Assembly (NCBI RefSeq): GCF_004403945.1
Contig: NZ_SOHM01000018.1
Location: 1-64,000 of the forward strand
DNA from: Cryobacterium lactosi
GTDB taxonomy: Bacteria > Actinomycetota > Actinomycetes > Actinomycetales > Microbacteriaceae
DNA: 64,000 nucleotides
Direction of reading: 5' to 3'
The translations under genes were made by a program, and so were the position numbers. This document shows, piece after piece, positions 1-7,997 of the stretch (position 1 is the first letter of the stretch; the number at the start of each line of letters is the position of its first letter). Below the pieces are notes generated by a model. That model was not told the origin of the DNA and ran no database searches. It worked only from the letters and a program-made list of their open reading frames with translations.

Positions 1-2
1 AC

Positions 3-47
3 CAGCTCCTCGTGGGCATCGCCACCATCACCGTCAACACCAAGTAA
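3..47 (+). CDS. C-terminal tail of a gene entering from the left
   Basis: An open frame runs from the window edge to a TAA at 45-47 and ends in QLLVGIATITVNTK. Only 14 codons are visible, so no family can be named. It is called a gene end because a strong factor-independent terminator follows 22 bases after the stop, in the expected orientation and spacing. The 5' part lies outside the window. Confidence 0.45.
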   Translation, partial: QLLVGIATITVNTK

Positions 48-68
48 CACCCCGCACCACCCGCAGCA

Positions 69-109
69 CACGAAAAACGGCCGAGCTACCCGCTCGGCCG
101 TTTTTCGTG
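69..109. terminator. Bidirectional rho-independent terminator
   Basis: A perfect 17-bp inverted repeat (69-85 with 93-109) encloses a 7-base loop at 86-92. The GC core CGGCCGAG is flanked by AAAAA on the left arm and TTTTT on the right, so it can end transcription from either side. It closes the gene entering from the left. The remaining bases to 329 hold no convincing gene or other site, only the ribosome-binding site of the next gene. Confidence 0.9.
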
Positions 110-329
110 CCCCCACGCACCCCCGCGAAAGCGGCCAAAGGGTCACCTCAACCGTGGGAAGCAACCACACCACCGCTTTCGCGAGATACCCATAGCGCGA
201 GGGACCACTCGGGGCTTCACGACGACGACCCCTCCGGGTAGATTCCCGGGAAGGTCGCCTACCCTCGACAAGGGGGTCGCGGCGACCCCCGGCCGACACG
301 AATGGGTACGAATGGGAGAACGCTCGACC

Positions 330-1916
330 ATGACCACCCCCACCTCGACACTGCGACGCGCTGCCGTGCCGGCCGCCGTCCGCATCCCGGTGCGCGCCTC
401 GGGGCGCGACGCGCTGCTGGTCGCACTGTTCGGCACGCTGCTGACGCTCGCCTGGTCCTGGCAGCCGTCGATCTGGTTCGACGAGGCGGCAACGGTGTCC
501 GCCACGATGCGCAGCTGGCCGGAACTCGGCCTGATGCTCCAGAGCATCGATGCCGTGCACGGCCTGTACTACGCCGGAATGCACCTCTGGCTCGACCTTG
601 TGGGCTACTCACCCTTTGCACTCCGGCTGCCGAGCGCCGTCAGCCTCGGGCTCGCGGCTGCGCTGACCGTCATCCTGGTTCGGTCCCGGGCCGGCCGTCG
701 CACCGCCGTTCTCGCGGGTGTCGCTTTCTGTCTGCTGCCCCGGGTGACCTGGATGGGCACCGAGGGCCGGTCTTACGCCCTGACCGCCGCCCTCGCGGTG
801 GCGCTGACCCTGATCTTCCTGGCGGCCTGGCGTCGCGGCCCGGCGCCCCGGCGCATCCGCCTGCTCTGGTGGACCCTCTACGGCGTCGTCGCCATCGTCG
901 CCGTCGTCACCTTCATCTACCTCGCCTTCCTGGTCGGCGCGCACGGCCTGACCGCACTGTGGACGGTGTGGGCCGGCCGGCGTCGTGACCGGGCGGCACT
1001 GTCGTCGTTTCTCGGCTGGGCCGTGGCTTCCGTCGCGGCCGCGGCACTAGTGGTGCCCTTCGCCCTCGGCGTGGTGGGCCAGTCCGGCCAGGTGAGTTGG
1101 ATCGCCCCGATCAGCTGGGGCAGCTGGAACGGCGTGTTCGTCACCCAGTGGTTCTATCTGAACCGGCCGTTCGCGGTCGTGGGATGGGCTCTGGTGGTTG
1201 CCGGAGCCGCGGTTCTGGTGCGCGCCGCCCTGCGCCGCCGCGCGACCGACCCGCCGGTGCCCAGGATGCTGGCGCGGAACCCGTCGCTGTTGGCCATCGC
1301 GGTGCCCTGGCTGATTGTTCCCACGCTCGGTGTCATTGTCGCGTCGGCGATCGCCACACCGCTGTACTCCCCCCGCTATCTCACCTTCAGCGCACCGGCC
1401 GTTGCCATCCTGATCGGGGTGGCCCTGGACGCGCTGCGGCGCCGGTGGTTGATCGTGGCCGCCCTGGTGGCGCTCGTCGGCCTGGCCGCACCCCAGTTCG
1501 TCGCCCAACGACAGCCGGAGGCCAAGCAGAATTCGTCGTGGAGCGAGGTGGCCGAGCTCATCTCGGGCGAACGGGCCGCCCACCCCGACGAGACCGCCGC
1601 CATCATCTACGGGCCCGTGCGCCAGCATCCGTCTGCGACCACCCGGGTGATCGCCTATTCGTATCCGGATGCCTTCGATGGGCTGATCGACGTGAAGCTC
1701 AAGACCCCCGCCGCCCAGTCCGGTGGGCTCTGGGAGACCCGCTACCCGCTGGACGCGGTGACCGACCGGTTCGACGGGGTCGACGCGGTCTGGTTGGTGA
1801 CCAGCGACAAGCAGGACTGGAGACCGAGCGTGACCGAGAAGCTCGCCGCGCTCGGCTACACAGTTGACGAGGAATGGGGCCTGACCGGGGTGAACGTTCT
1901 GCGCTACGTGCGCTGA
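330..1916 (+). CDS. Polytopic GT-C glycosyltransferase (GT39/mannosyltransferase-like)
   Basis: A protein of about 528 residues with a short basic N-terminus, about ten hydrophobic segments and a soluble C-terminal domain of about 140 residues. The first extracytoplasmic loop carries WFDEAATV (D51-E52), the acidic pair typical of GT-C enzymes that take sugars from polyprenyl-phosphate donors. It probably glycosylates a cell-wall glycan, lipid or protein outside the membrane; the acceptor cannot be inferred. ATG 330 is preferred over ATG 312 because GGGAGA lies 10 bases upstream. The 3' end overlaps the convergent next gene by 13 bp. Substrate assignment is uncertain. Confidence 0.8.
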   Translation: MTTPTSTLRRAAVPAAVRIPVRASGRDALLVALFGTLLTLAWSWQPSIWFDEAATVSATMRSWPELGLMLQSIDAVHGLYYAGMHLWLDLVGYSPFALRLPSAVSLGLAAALTVILVRSRAGRRTAVLAGVAFCLLPRVTWMGTEGRSYALTAALAVALTLIFLAAWRRGPAPRRIRLLWWTLYGVVAIVAVVTFIYLAFLVGAHGLTALWTVWAGRRRDRAALSSFLGWAVASVAAAALVVPFALGVVGQSGQVSWIAPISWGSWNGVFVTQWFYLNRPFAVVGWALVVAGAAVLVRAALRRRATDPPVPRMLARNPSLLAIAVPWLIVPTLGVIVASAIATPLYSPRYLTFSAPAVAILIGVALDALRRRWLIVAALVALVGLAAPQFVAQRQPEAKQNSSWSEVAELISGERAAHPDETAAIIYGPVRQHPSATTRVIAYSYPDAFDGLIDVKLKTPAAQSGGLWETRYPLDAVTDRFDGVDAVWLVTSDKQDWRPSVTEKLAALGYTVDEEWGLTGVNVLRYVR

Positions 1917-3307
1917 GGGTTGCTGCGCGGGGTGACGAGACGCATGAGCGATCCCCGCCAGCGCCCCAACGCTCCGGGCCCGGCCCGGCGCACCGACACG
2001 ACCACGATCAGCACCAGGGCGATGGCCAGCGAGACCCTGGTGACAGTGAGCGAGGGCACCAGCAGACGCACAGTCAGGGCCAACGGGATCGCCAACCACT
2101 CCCAGCGGCCGCTGAGCGCGATGAACGGCAACAGCAGCAGCGCGTACCAGGGGTAGCGCGGGCTGAGCACCAGGAGGGTGCCGCCGATCATCAGCAGCTG
2201 GCCGAGCCACGGTCGCTCCGGGTCGGTCTTCCAGATGGTGATGACGGCCAGGCCTGCGAGCAGGATCGCCGCCACGACGATCGCGGAACTGCCCGGTGCG
2301 ATCAGGGAGACCAGCGCGAACCTGGACCCGTCCTCGTAGCCTTCCTCGGTGAGATAGCCGGGCAGATAACCGAGCACGCCGATGCCTGTGGCCAGCACGT
2401 ACGGCAGGTAGAGCAGCAGGAAGGTCGCGAGGGCCGCGACGATGACCTTCCACCCCTGCCGTTTGAGCATCGCGGGCGCGGCGATGGCGGGGATGAGTTT
2501 GACGCCGATGGCCACCCCGAGCAGGATGCCGCCGCGGACGTACTTGGTGCTGCTGACCCAGAACGCGGCGGCGAGGACGAAGGCCACCCCGAGCAGGTCC
2601 ACGTGCGAGTTGGTGATGCCCTCGGTCGCCACCAGCGGGCACCAGGCCCAGAGCGCCGCGTGGCGTTGGTCGATGCCGCGGCGGCGCATTCCCACCAGCA
2701 GCATCCCGGTGATGCCCACGCAGAGCAGCAGACCGGTCAGTTGCAGCGGCCAGTAGCCGGCGTCGGTGCCGACGACGGCCCGGACGGCGGCGAAGTAGAT
2801 CTCGGCCGCCGGCGGATAGATGGTGGGCACCGTGGTGCGATTGAGCGCCGAACAGAGCGGCAGCCCGGTGTCCCGTGGCACGGTTTCGATGCGCTCGCCC
2901 ACACACTCGGCCCCGCTCTCGCCGACCACCGGGCCGGGGAACAGCCAGTCCGGCCTGAGCCCGTCGAGGCGTTCATCCGACGGCACGTAGGCGTACGGCG
3001 AGATCCCGGCGTTCTGTACAATGCCGTCCCACGCGTAACGGGCGGAGTCGGTGCTCGTGTTGGGCGGGCCTGCCATCGCGGCCCCGCCGATCACGACGGA
3101 TCCCGCGAGCACGAGCACCACGACGGCGCGCCCCTTGACCCCGCGCAGCGCCACCACGGCGGCGGCGAACAGCAGCCAGAGTGCCACGGTGCCCAGCAGC
3201 AGCGGGACCGTGTCCCGGTGCGGCCTGAACAGGTCGAAGGCCACCACGAGAGCCGCGGTGAGGGCGGCGCTGGCGGCCAGGAGGATCGAGACGATGGCAA
3301 TACGCAC
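1904..3307 (-). CDS. GT87-type membrane glycosyltransferase (polyprenyl-P-mannose-dependent family)
   Basis: A 467-residue, largely hydrophobic protein with about eleven predicted membrane segments. After the first two to three helices comes SARYAWDGIV (D94), followed by GISPYAYVPSD. This resembles the RY-WDG-V-A-G-NPY-YAPSD signature of the actinobacterial GT87/ArnT-like group, in which the aspartate sits in the first outer loop. Family knowledge suggests transfer of a sugar from polyprenyl phosphate to a periplasmic acceptor. It starts at GTG 3307 with AGGA seven bases upstream. It is convergent with the preceding GT-C gene, which suggests paired but independently transcribed functions. Confidence 0.78.
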   Translation of the reverse strand: MRIAIVSILLAASAALTAALVVAFDLFRPHRDTVPLLLGTVALWLLFAAAVVALRGVKGRAVVVLVLAGSVVIGGAAMAGPPNTSTDSARYAWDGIVQNAGISPYAYVPSDERLDGLRPDWLFPGPVVGESGAECVGERIETVPRDTGLPLCSALNRTTVPTIYPPAAEIYFAAVRAVVGTDAGYWPLQLTGLLLCVGITGMLLVGMRRRGIDQRHAALWAWCPLVATEGITNSHVDLLGVAFVLAAAFWVSSTKYVRGGILLGVAIGVKLIPAIAAPAMLKRQGWKVIVAALATFLLLYLPYVLATGIGVLGYLPGYLTEEGYEDGSRFALVSLIAPGSSAIVVAAILLAGLAVITIWKTDPERPWLGQLLMIGGTLLVLSPRYPWYALLLLPFIALSGRWEWLAIPLALTVRLLVPSLTVTRVSLAIALVLIVVVSVRRAGPGALGRWRGSLMRLVTPRSNPQRT

Positions 3308-3416
3308 ACTGCCATCCTCCCCGAGCGCGGAGGACGCCCCGACCGGAGGGTGCCGGCGTCATCGAACCGTAATGATTCCGCGGGCTCCAGCCGTGGCCGA
3401 AGTGGTGGAATGGACT

Positions 3417-4697
3417 ATGCGCCGATTGATGTACGAGGCCAGGGCCCAGCTCGCCTCCCCGGTGCGAAACCCGCGGATGGCCACCGTGATCGGCCGCCTG
3501 CTCGGGCTGGCTTTCCTGGTCTGTTTCGGCACCGGCCTGTACAGCCATTTCCTGCAGCAACCGCTGCCATGGATGACGTTCCCCACCCGGCCGGCCGGCC
3601 TCTACCAGGTGACCCAGGGCACCCATATTGTCGCCGGGATCGCCTGCTTCCCGCTGCTGCTGGCCAAGCTCTACGTGGTCTTCCCCCAGCTGTTCCAGTA
3701 CCCGCCGGTCACTTCGTTCGCGAACTTTCTCGAGCGCGCGTCGATCGCACTCTTCGTGGGCGCCTCGCTCGTGGAGATCACCATCGGCCTGCTCAACACC
3801 TATCAGTGGTACCCGTTCCCCTTCCCGTTCAAGCAGGTGCACTTCGCCCTCGCCTTCGTGATCATCGGCTCCCTGGCCGTGCATATCGGTGTGAAGCTGC
3901 CCCTGATCTCGGCGAACTGGCGCGCCGCGCCGGTGCCGGCCCCCGAGGAACGGCACCCCGTCGATACCGGCAACGTCGAGACGCCCACCGACGCCCACGC
4001 CGAGAATGAGCCGTCCGCAGCGGAGGGCCTGCCCCGCACCCGCGGCCTGACCGGGCGGGTGCTCTCCTACATCGACCGGACCCCCGAGCTTCCGGCCCGC
4101 ACCAGCCGCCGCGGCTTCCTGACCACCGTGGCGCTGTCGGTCGCGGCCGTAGTCGGGCTCACGGCAGGGCAGACCTTCGCACCGCTGGACGGGGTCAACC
4201 TGTTCGGACCGCGCAAGAAGGGCGTCGGTCAGCAGGGCGTACCCGTGAACCGCACCTCCGCCCAGGCCAAGGTGTCCACCACCGCCCTGGCGGCCGACTG
4301 GGTGCTCACCCTGGCGGTCGGTGGCACCGAACGATCGTTCAGCCGTGCCGAGCTGGTCGCGCTCCCGCAGACCGACGTGGAGCTGCCCATCGCCTGCGTG
4401 GAGGGGTGGAGCCAAATGGCCTCCTGGCGGGGGGTGCGCCTGCGCGACCTCGTCGACCTGGCCGGAGGCTCCCCCGACGCCGACCTCAGGCTGATCAGCC
4501 TCGAGCAGCGCGGCGGCTTCAAGCAGACCGAGATGGGCAGCGAGTATGTGCGGGACTCGCTGACACTGGTGGCCCTCGAGCTGAACGGCGAGACCCTCGA
4601 CCTCGAGCACGGCTACCCGGCGCGCATGATCGCGCCCGGCCGGCCCGGCGTTCTGCAGACCAAATGGCTCAGCCGGATCGAGGCGATCAAAGCGTGA
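3417..4697 (+). CDS. Membrane molybdopterin-dependent oxidoreductase with internal Tat motif
   Basis: A 426-residue protein in two halves. Residues 1-175 form about four membrane helices with several histidines (GTHIVAG, KQVHFALAF, AVHIGVK) and resemble a b-type cytochrome anchor. A twin-arginine motif SRRGFL (R231, R232) then precedes another hydrophobic segment. The rest is a sulfite-oxidase/YedY-like molybdopterin domain, with CVEGWS giving the molybdenum-ligating cysteine (C327). It probably passes electrons between the membrane and an outer substrate, not known. ATG 3417 is chosen over longer in-frame starts because GGTGGA lies seven bases upstream and the longer frames run antisense through the GT87 gene. 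The next gene overlaps by GTGA. Confidence 0.85.
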   Translation: MRRLMYEARAQLASPVRNPRMATVIGRLLGLAFLVCFGTGLYSHFLQQPLPWMTFPTRPAGLYQVTQGTHIVAGIACFPLLLAKLYVVFPQLFQYPPVTSFANFLERASIALFVGASLVEITIGLLNTYQWYPFPFPFKQVHFALAFVIIGSLAVHIGVKLPLISANWRAAPVPAPEERHPVDTGNVETPTDAHAENEPSAAEGLPRTRGLTGRVLSYIDRTPELPARTSRRGFLTTVALSVAAVVGLTAGQTFAPLDGVNLFGPRKKGVGQQGVPVNRTSAQAKVSTTALAADWVLTLAVGGTERSFSRAELVALPQTDVELPIACVEGWSQMASWRGVRLRDLVDLAGGSPDADLRLISLEQRGGFKQTEMGSEYVRDSLTLVALELNGETLDLEHGYPARMIAPGRPGVLQTKWLSRIEAIKA

Positions 4698-5182
4698 CGA
4701 CCACAACATCCCCGGCCCCGCCGTCGAGGCGGATGCGCGCGGCGCGCGTCCTCCTCATCGCCGTCGGCGTCCTCGGCCTCGCCTTCGGAGCCTACGTCCT
4801 GGTCGACACCGTGGCCCTGAAGCGGTTGCCGGGCCTGGCCCTCTGGATCGGCGGGGCCATTGTGCTGCACGACGCCGTGATCTCCCCGTTGGTGTTCGGG
4901 CTGGGCGTGCTGACCCGCCGGGCCGGGCACCGGGTGGCCGGCAGCATCATCGTGACCGTGCAGGCCGCCATCGTTCTCGGTTCGTTGATGACGCTCATCG
5001 TGCTGCCGGCCATCGTGGCGCAGGATCTGGGGCCCAAGAATCCCAGCATCCTGCCGCTGGATTACGCGCTGAACCTGGGCCTGTTCTGGCTGGCGCTCGC
5101 GGTGGCCAGCGTGCTGGTCTCGCTCTGGTTCTACGTGCGGACCAGGCGGGCGAACCAACGTCCGTCGCGAATCCAGTCCTGA
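4694..5182 (+). CDS. Small four-helix membrane protein, partner of the molybdo-enzyme
   Basis: A 162-residue protein with about four hydrophobic segments and short basic ends; no domain is recognised. The start GTG 4694 overlaps the stop of the molybdopterin oxidoreductase (GTGA), so the two are translationally coupled and probably act together, perhaps as a membrane subunit or assembly factor. It carries conserved-looking charged residues between helices (LHDAVISPL) but no cofactor motif. The 3' end overlaps the convergent methyltransferase gene by 52 bp. Function is unknown. Confidence 0.75.
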   Translation: MTTTTSPAPPSRRMRAARVLLIAVGVLGLAFGAYVLVDTVALKRLPGLALWIGGAIVLHDAVISPLVFGLGVLTRRAGHRVAGSIIVTVQAAIVLGSLMTLIVLPAIVAQDLGPKNPSILPLDYALNLGLFWLALAVASVLVSLWFYVRTRRANQRPSRIQS

Positions 5183-5823
5183 TCCACACGGAGCCCGGCC
5201 TCTTCGGCGCGCGCGCGGAGCGGCACGATGCCGATTTCGGCCCACGGGAACACTCCGCTGCGCCGACCCTGGCCGTCTTCGAGGGTGCCCTCGAAGGCGT
5301 GGTCGCGATCGGGGTCCTGACTGACTTCGACCACGAGCGCGCCGTCCTCGGCGAGCAGCTCGGCGCAGCGGGCCAGGAGGGCCCCGGCGTCGCCGCCGAT
5401 GCCGATGTTGCCGTCCAGGAGCAAGGCCGTGCCCCAGCCGCCCTCGAGCGGCATCGAGGCGAAGACCGACTGGTTGAGAACGGTGAGACCGGCCGCCGTG
5501 GCGATGCGCACGGCTGTCGGCGACACGTCGACGCCGAGGGCCGACAGGCCCAGGTCCATGGCGGCCCTGACCATCCGGCCCGGTCCGCAGCCGATGTCGA
5601 GCACCGGCCCGGCGGCGCCGGTCAGCACGTCGAAGTCGGTCGCGTCAGCGCCGGCGCTCCAGCGGCCGGCATCCATCGGGGACGCCGACGGGGACTGCGC
5701 TGTGCTGCCCCGCAGGTACAGCACCGCGGACTCGTTCTGGAGTGCGGCCGCGTACGGTTCGGTGCCGCCGGCGCCGAAAGTGGGACTTTGGTTGCGGCCG
5801 GAGCGGCCCGAGAGCAGGGTCAT
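5131..5823 (-). CDS. Class I SAM-dependent methyltransferase
   Basis: A 230-residue soluble protein. Motif I is VLDIGCGPGRM at about residues 74-84, followed by the acidic end of strand 2 (LGVDVS), LLLDGNIGIGGD and ALVVEVSQD, the Rossmann pattern of small-molecule methyltransferases. It is the last gene of a three-gene operon and overlaps its upstream neighbour by ATGA (5820-5823). The context of a glycosyltransferase and a nucleotidyltransferase-like protein suggests methylation of a sugar or lipid head group. The substrate is not known. Confidence 0.85.
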   Translation of the reverse strand: MTLLSGRSGRNQSPTFGAGGTEPYAAALQNESAVLYLRGSTAQSPSASPMDAGRWSAGADATDFDVLTGAAGPVLDIGCGPGRMVRAAMDLGLSALGVDVSPTAVRIATAAGLTVLNQSVFASMPLEGGWGTALLLDGNIGIGGDAGALLARCAELLAEDGALVVEVSQDPDRDHAFEGTLEDGQGRRSGVFPWAEIGIVPLRARAEEAGLRVDQDWIRDGRWFARLVRT

Positions 5824-6461
5824 CGTTCCGCCCCGTTCCGCCGGCTGACACCGAATCCGGCCAGCACGGCGGCGAAACGGCCGTGCGGCGCGACGGCGGC
5901 CACGTGGTGGGCGTCCTCGATGTGATCAACGTCGGTGAGGGTGGGCAGCAGCCGCACCCGAAGCCCTGCGTCACGGAGCCTGGCGAGTTGGTGGTCGCCG
6001 GTGAAGCTCTCCGACATCGGCACCCCCCTGATCAGGTCGCCGTCAGGGTTCCGCAACGCCAGCGCCCAGAATCCACCGTCGGCGGCGGGGCCGAACCAGG
6101 CATCGACGTCGTCGGGCCAGTCCGCGAACAGCGGGGCGAGATCGGCGGCCGCCACCTGGGGGGTGTCCATCCCGATCAACACAGCGGGTTCGCTGCAGCC
6201 GTCGAAGATCGCGCCGAGGCGCTCATCGAGACCGCCGGTCACCTGGGGCACCACGTCGTAGCCGGCAGCGGCATCGGGGGCGACGTCACCGTCGAAGGCG
6301 AGCACCCGCCGGGTGGCGGGTAGAACCGCGACGGCCTCGAGGGTGTCATCGAGGCTGGCTGCGGCCAGCTCGGCGGCCTGGTCGAGGCTGAGCGGCGGGT
6401 GCAGCCGGGTCTTCACCTTGCCGGGCAGGCATTCCTTGGCGATGACGATCAGGGTGGTCAT
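5820..6461 (-). CDS. DUF2064 / TIGR04282-family glycosyltransferase-like protein
   Basis: A 213-residue protein beginning LIVIAKECLPGKVKTRL, the nucleotide-binding N-terminus of the DUF2064 (CofC-like) family. The GMDTPQ and WFGPAADGGFWAL segments are also characteristic of this family. Members have a nucleotidyltransferase or GT-A fold and are often named arsenosugar biosynthesis glycosyltransferase in databases, a name not supported by anything else here. It overlaps both operon neighbours by four bases, so it is co-translated with the GT2 upstream and the methyltransferase downstream. Catalytic activity is unknown. Confidence 0.85.
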   Translation of the reverse strand: MTTLIVIAKECLPGKVKTRLHPPLSLDQAAELAAASLDDTLEAVAVLPATRRVLAFDGDVAPDAAAGYDVVPQVTGGLDERLGAIFDGCSEPAVLIGMDTPQVAAADLAPLFADWPDDVDAWFGPAADGGFWALALRNPDGDLIRGVPMSESFTGDHQLARLRDAGLRVRLLPTLTDVDHIEDAHHVAAVAPHGRFAAVLAGFGVSRRNGAER

Positions 6462-7126
6462 CGGCCGGCGTCCTTCAGGAGGCGCGACATGTCGGTGATG
6501 GCCGTGAGGGTTCCGCGCACCGTGCCGGTGACCTTACTGCGGCCCACCCTGGGGGCGTACGGGGTGTCGACTTCGCGGATGCGCCAGCCCTGTGCGGCGG
6601 CCTTGAGGAAGACCTCGAGCGGATAGCCGCTGCGCCGGTCCTGGAGATCGAGGGACAGGAGGTCTTCTCGCCGTGCGGCCCGCATCGGGCCCAAGTCGTA
6701 AATGTTCACACCTGTTATTCGGCGCAGTCGCCAAGAAAGAGTGGAATTGGCTATCCGGGCGTGCACCGGCCACGACCCGGCGGTCGTCGGCCGGCGCCGG
6801 CCGAGCACCAGATCGGCGTCCCCGGCCGCGACGGGATCGACCACGAGGGGCAGGTCCTGCGGATCCATCGACGCGTCGGCGTCGCAGAACGCGACGATCG
6901 GAGCGGTCGCTCGCAGGAGTCCGGCATGGGCGGCGGCCCCGAATCCCCGGCGGGCCTCGAACACGACGGTGGCCCCTGCCGCTGCGGCAATCCGGGCCGA
7001 ATCATCCGTCGAGCCGTTGTCGACCACGATGGCCCGGTAGCCCTCCGGCAGCCGGCCCAGCAACCAGGGCAAGGCCCCGGCTTCGTTCAGGCACGGCATG
7101 ACGACGTCGACCAGGTATTCACTCAC
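6458..7126 (-). CDS. GT2 family glycosyltransferase (UDP-glucose/polyprenyl-P-sugar synthase-like)
   Basis: A 222-residue GT-A protein. The N-terminus VVMPCLNEAGALPWLL and VVDNGSTDDS bind the nucleotide, and DADASMDP carries the DxD metal site. No membrane helix follows, so it resembles soluble dolichyl-phosphate-sugar synthases that act at the cytoplasmic membrane face. It is first in an operon with DUF2064 and methyltransferase genes and is divergent from the response regulator, with a shared 109-bp upstream region. The donor and acceptor cannot be deduced. Confidence 0.85.
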   Translation of the reverse strand: MSEYLVDVVMPCLNEAGALPWLLGRLPEGYRAIVVDNGSTDDSARIAAAAGATVVFEARRGFGAAAHAGLLRATAPIVAFCDADASMDPQDLPLVVDPVAAGDADLVLGRRRPTTAGSWPVHARIANSTLSWRLRRITGVNIYDLGPMRAARREDLLSLDLQDRRSGYPLEVFLKAAAQGWRIREVDTPYAPRVGRSKVTGTVRGTLTAITDMSRLLKDAGR

Positions 7127-7223
7127 CCTTCGACACTAGGTCGGCCGGCCGGCCGACACTCCGAGCGAAACGTTACGGACCTGTGAAGGATCCGTCCAAG
7201 AGGTACCGGGCAGCCGGAGCGCC

Positions 7224-7229
7224 TATCCT
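7224..7229 (+). promoter_or_regulatory. Candidate -10 element for a leaderless response-regulator transcript
   Basis: TATCCT ends six bases before the GTG start at 7236, and no Shine-Dalgarno sequence lies between. That spacing would place transcription initiation at or next to the start codon, as in the leaderless mRNAs common in actinobacteria. No convincing -35 was seen, so the call is tentative. Confidence 0.3.
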
Positions 7230-7235
7230 TCAAGT

Positions 7236-7997
7236 GTGAACCCAACGCCTGCGACCGGGCATCCGGACACTCCGCGCCGCATCCTGGTCATCGATGACGA
7301 CCCGACGGTCGCCGAGATCGTGTGCCGTTACCTGGTGGCGGCCGGTTTCCTCGCGGACCACGCGCACGACGGCCACAGCGGCCTCCGCCAGGCCGAGGAA
7401 CAACGTCCCGACCTCGTGGTGCTGGACCGGATGCTGCCGGCGCTGGACGGCATCGAGGTGTGCCGTCGGATCAAGGCCGCCTGGGCGACACCCGTGATCA
7501 TGCTGACCGCGCTCAACCAGGAAGAGGACCGGATCGACGGCCTGGAGGCCGGCGCCGACGACTACCTGGCCAAGCCGTTCTCGCCGCGTGAGCTCGTCCT
7601 GCGGGTGCAGTCGGTGCTGCGGCGGAGCGTGCCGGAGCCGGTCCGCGGCGGGTCTGTGCAGGCGGGCCCGTTCTCGCTGGACCTGGCGGCGCACGAGGTG
7701 CGGATGAACGGTGACGCCCTGGTGCTCACAGCCAGGGAGTTCGATCTGCTCGCCCACCTGATCGGGCGCCCCTACCGGGCGCTGAGCCGGGAGGAGCTGC
7801 TCAAGTCGGTCTGGGGCTGGGACTTCGGCGACCTGTCCACGGTGACAGTGCACGTGCGCCGGCTGCGGGAGAAGATCGAGGCAGACCCGACCCGGCCGCG
7901 CCTGCTGAAGACCGTGTGGGGGGTCGGTTACCGGTTCGACCCTGAGCCGCTGGTCGCCGCCCAGTCCGGTGACCGGGATGCCGGGGCCCGTCGATGA
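7236..7997 (+). CDS. OmpR/PhoB-family response regulator
   Basis: A 253-residue two-domain regulator. The receiver domain (about 15-128) has the acidic triad DDD, the phosphoacceptor D64 in VVLDRMLP, T91 and K113 in AKPFSP. The C-terminal winged helix (about 150-240) ends in the usual TVTVHVRRLREKIE and VWGVGYRF. It starts at GTG 7236, apparently leaderless, and shares an ATGA overlap with the sensor kinase gene, so the pair is a cognate two-component system. By position it probably controls the divergent GT2 operon and perhaps its own transcription. The stimulus is unknown. Confidence 0.9.
   Translation: MNPTPATGHPDTPRRILVIDDDPTVAEIVCRYLVAAGFLADHAHDGHSGLRQAEEQRPDLVVLDRMLPALDGIEVCRRIKAAWATPVIMLTALNQEEDRIDGLEAGADDYLAKPFSPRELVLRVQSVLRRSVPEPVRGGSVQAGPFSLDLAAHEVRMNGDALVLTAREFDLLAHLIGRPYRALSREELLKSVWGWDFGDLSTVTVHVRRLREKIEADPTRPRLLKTVWGVGYRFDPEPLVAAQSGDRDAGARR

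Noticed and set aside
1047-2906. A 619-codon minus-strand open frame spanning two glycosyltransferase genes
   Set aside because: It is Arg/Gly/His-rich, crosses two well-supported genes in other frames, and has no recognisable domain.
3051-3416. An N-terminal extension of the molybdo-oxidoreductase
   Set aside because: It is antisense to the GT87 gene, is low-complexity, and a well-placed ribosome-binding site supports ATG 3417.
5820-6461. An arsenosugar-synthesis role for the DUF2064 protein
   Set aside because: The database name for the family suggests it, but no arsenic methyltransferase, ArsS-type radical SAM enzyme or ars gene is present.
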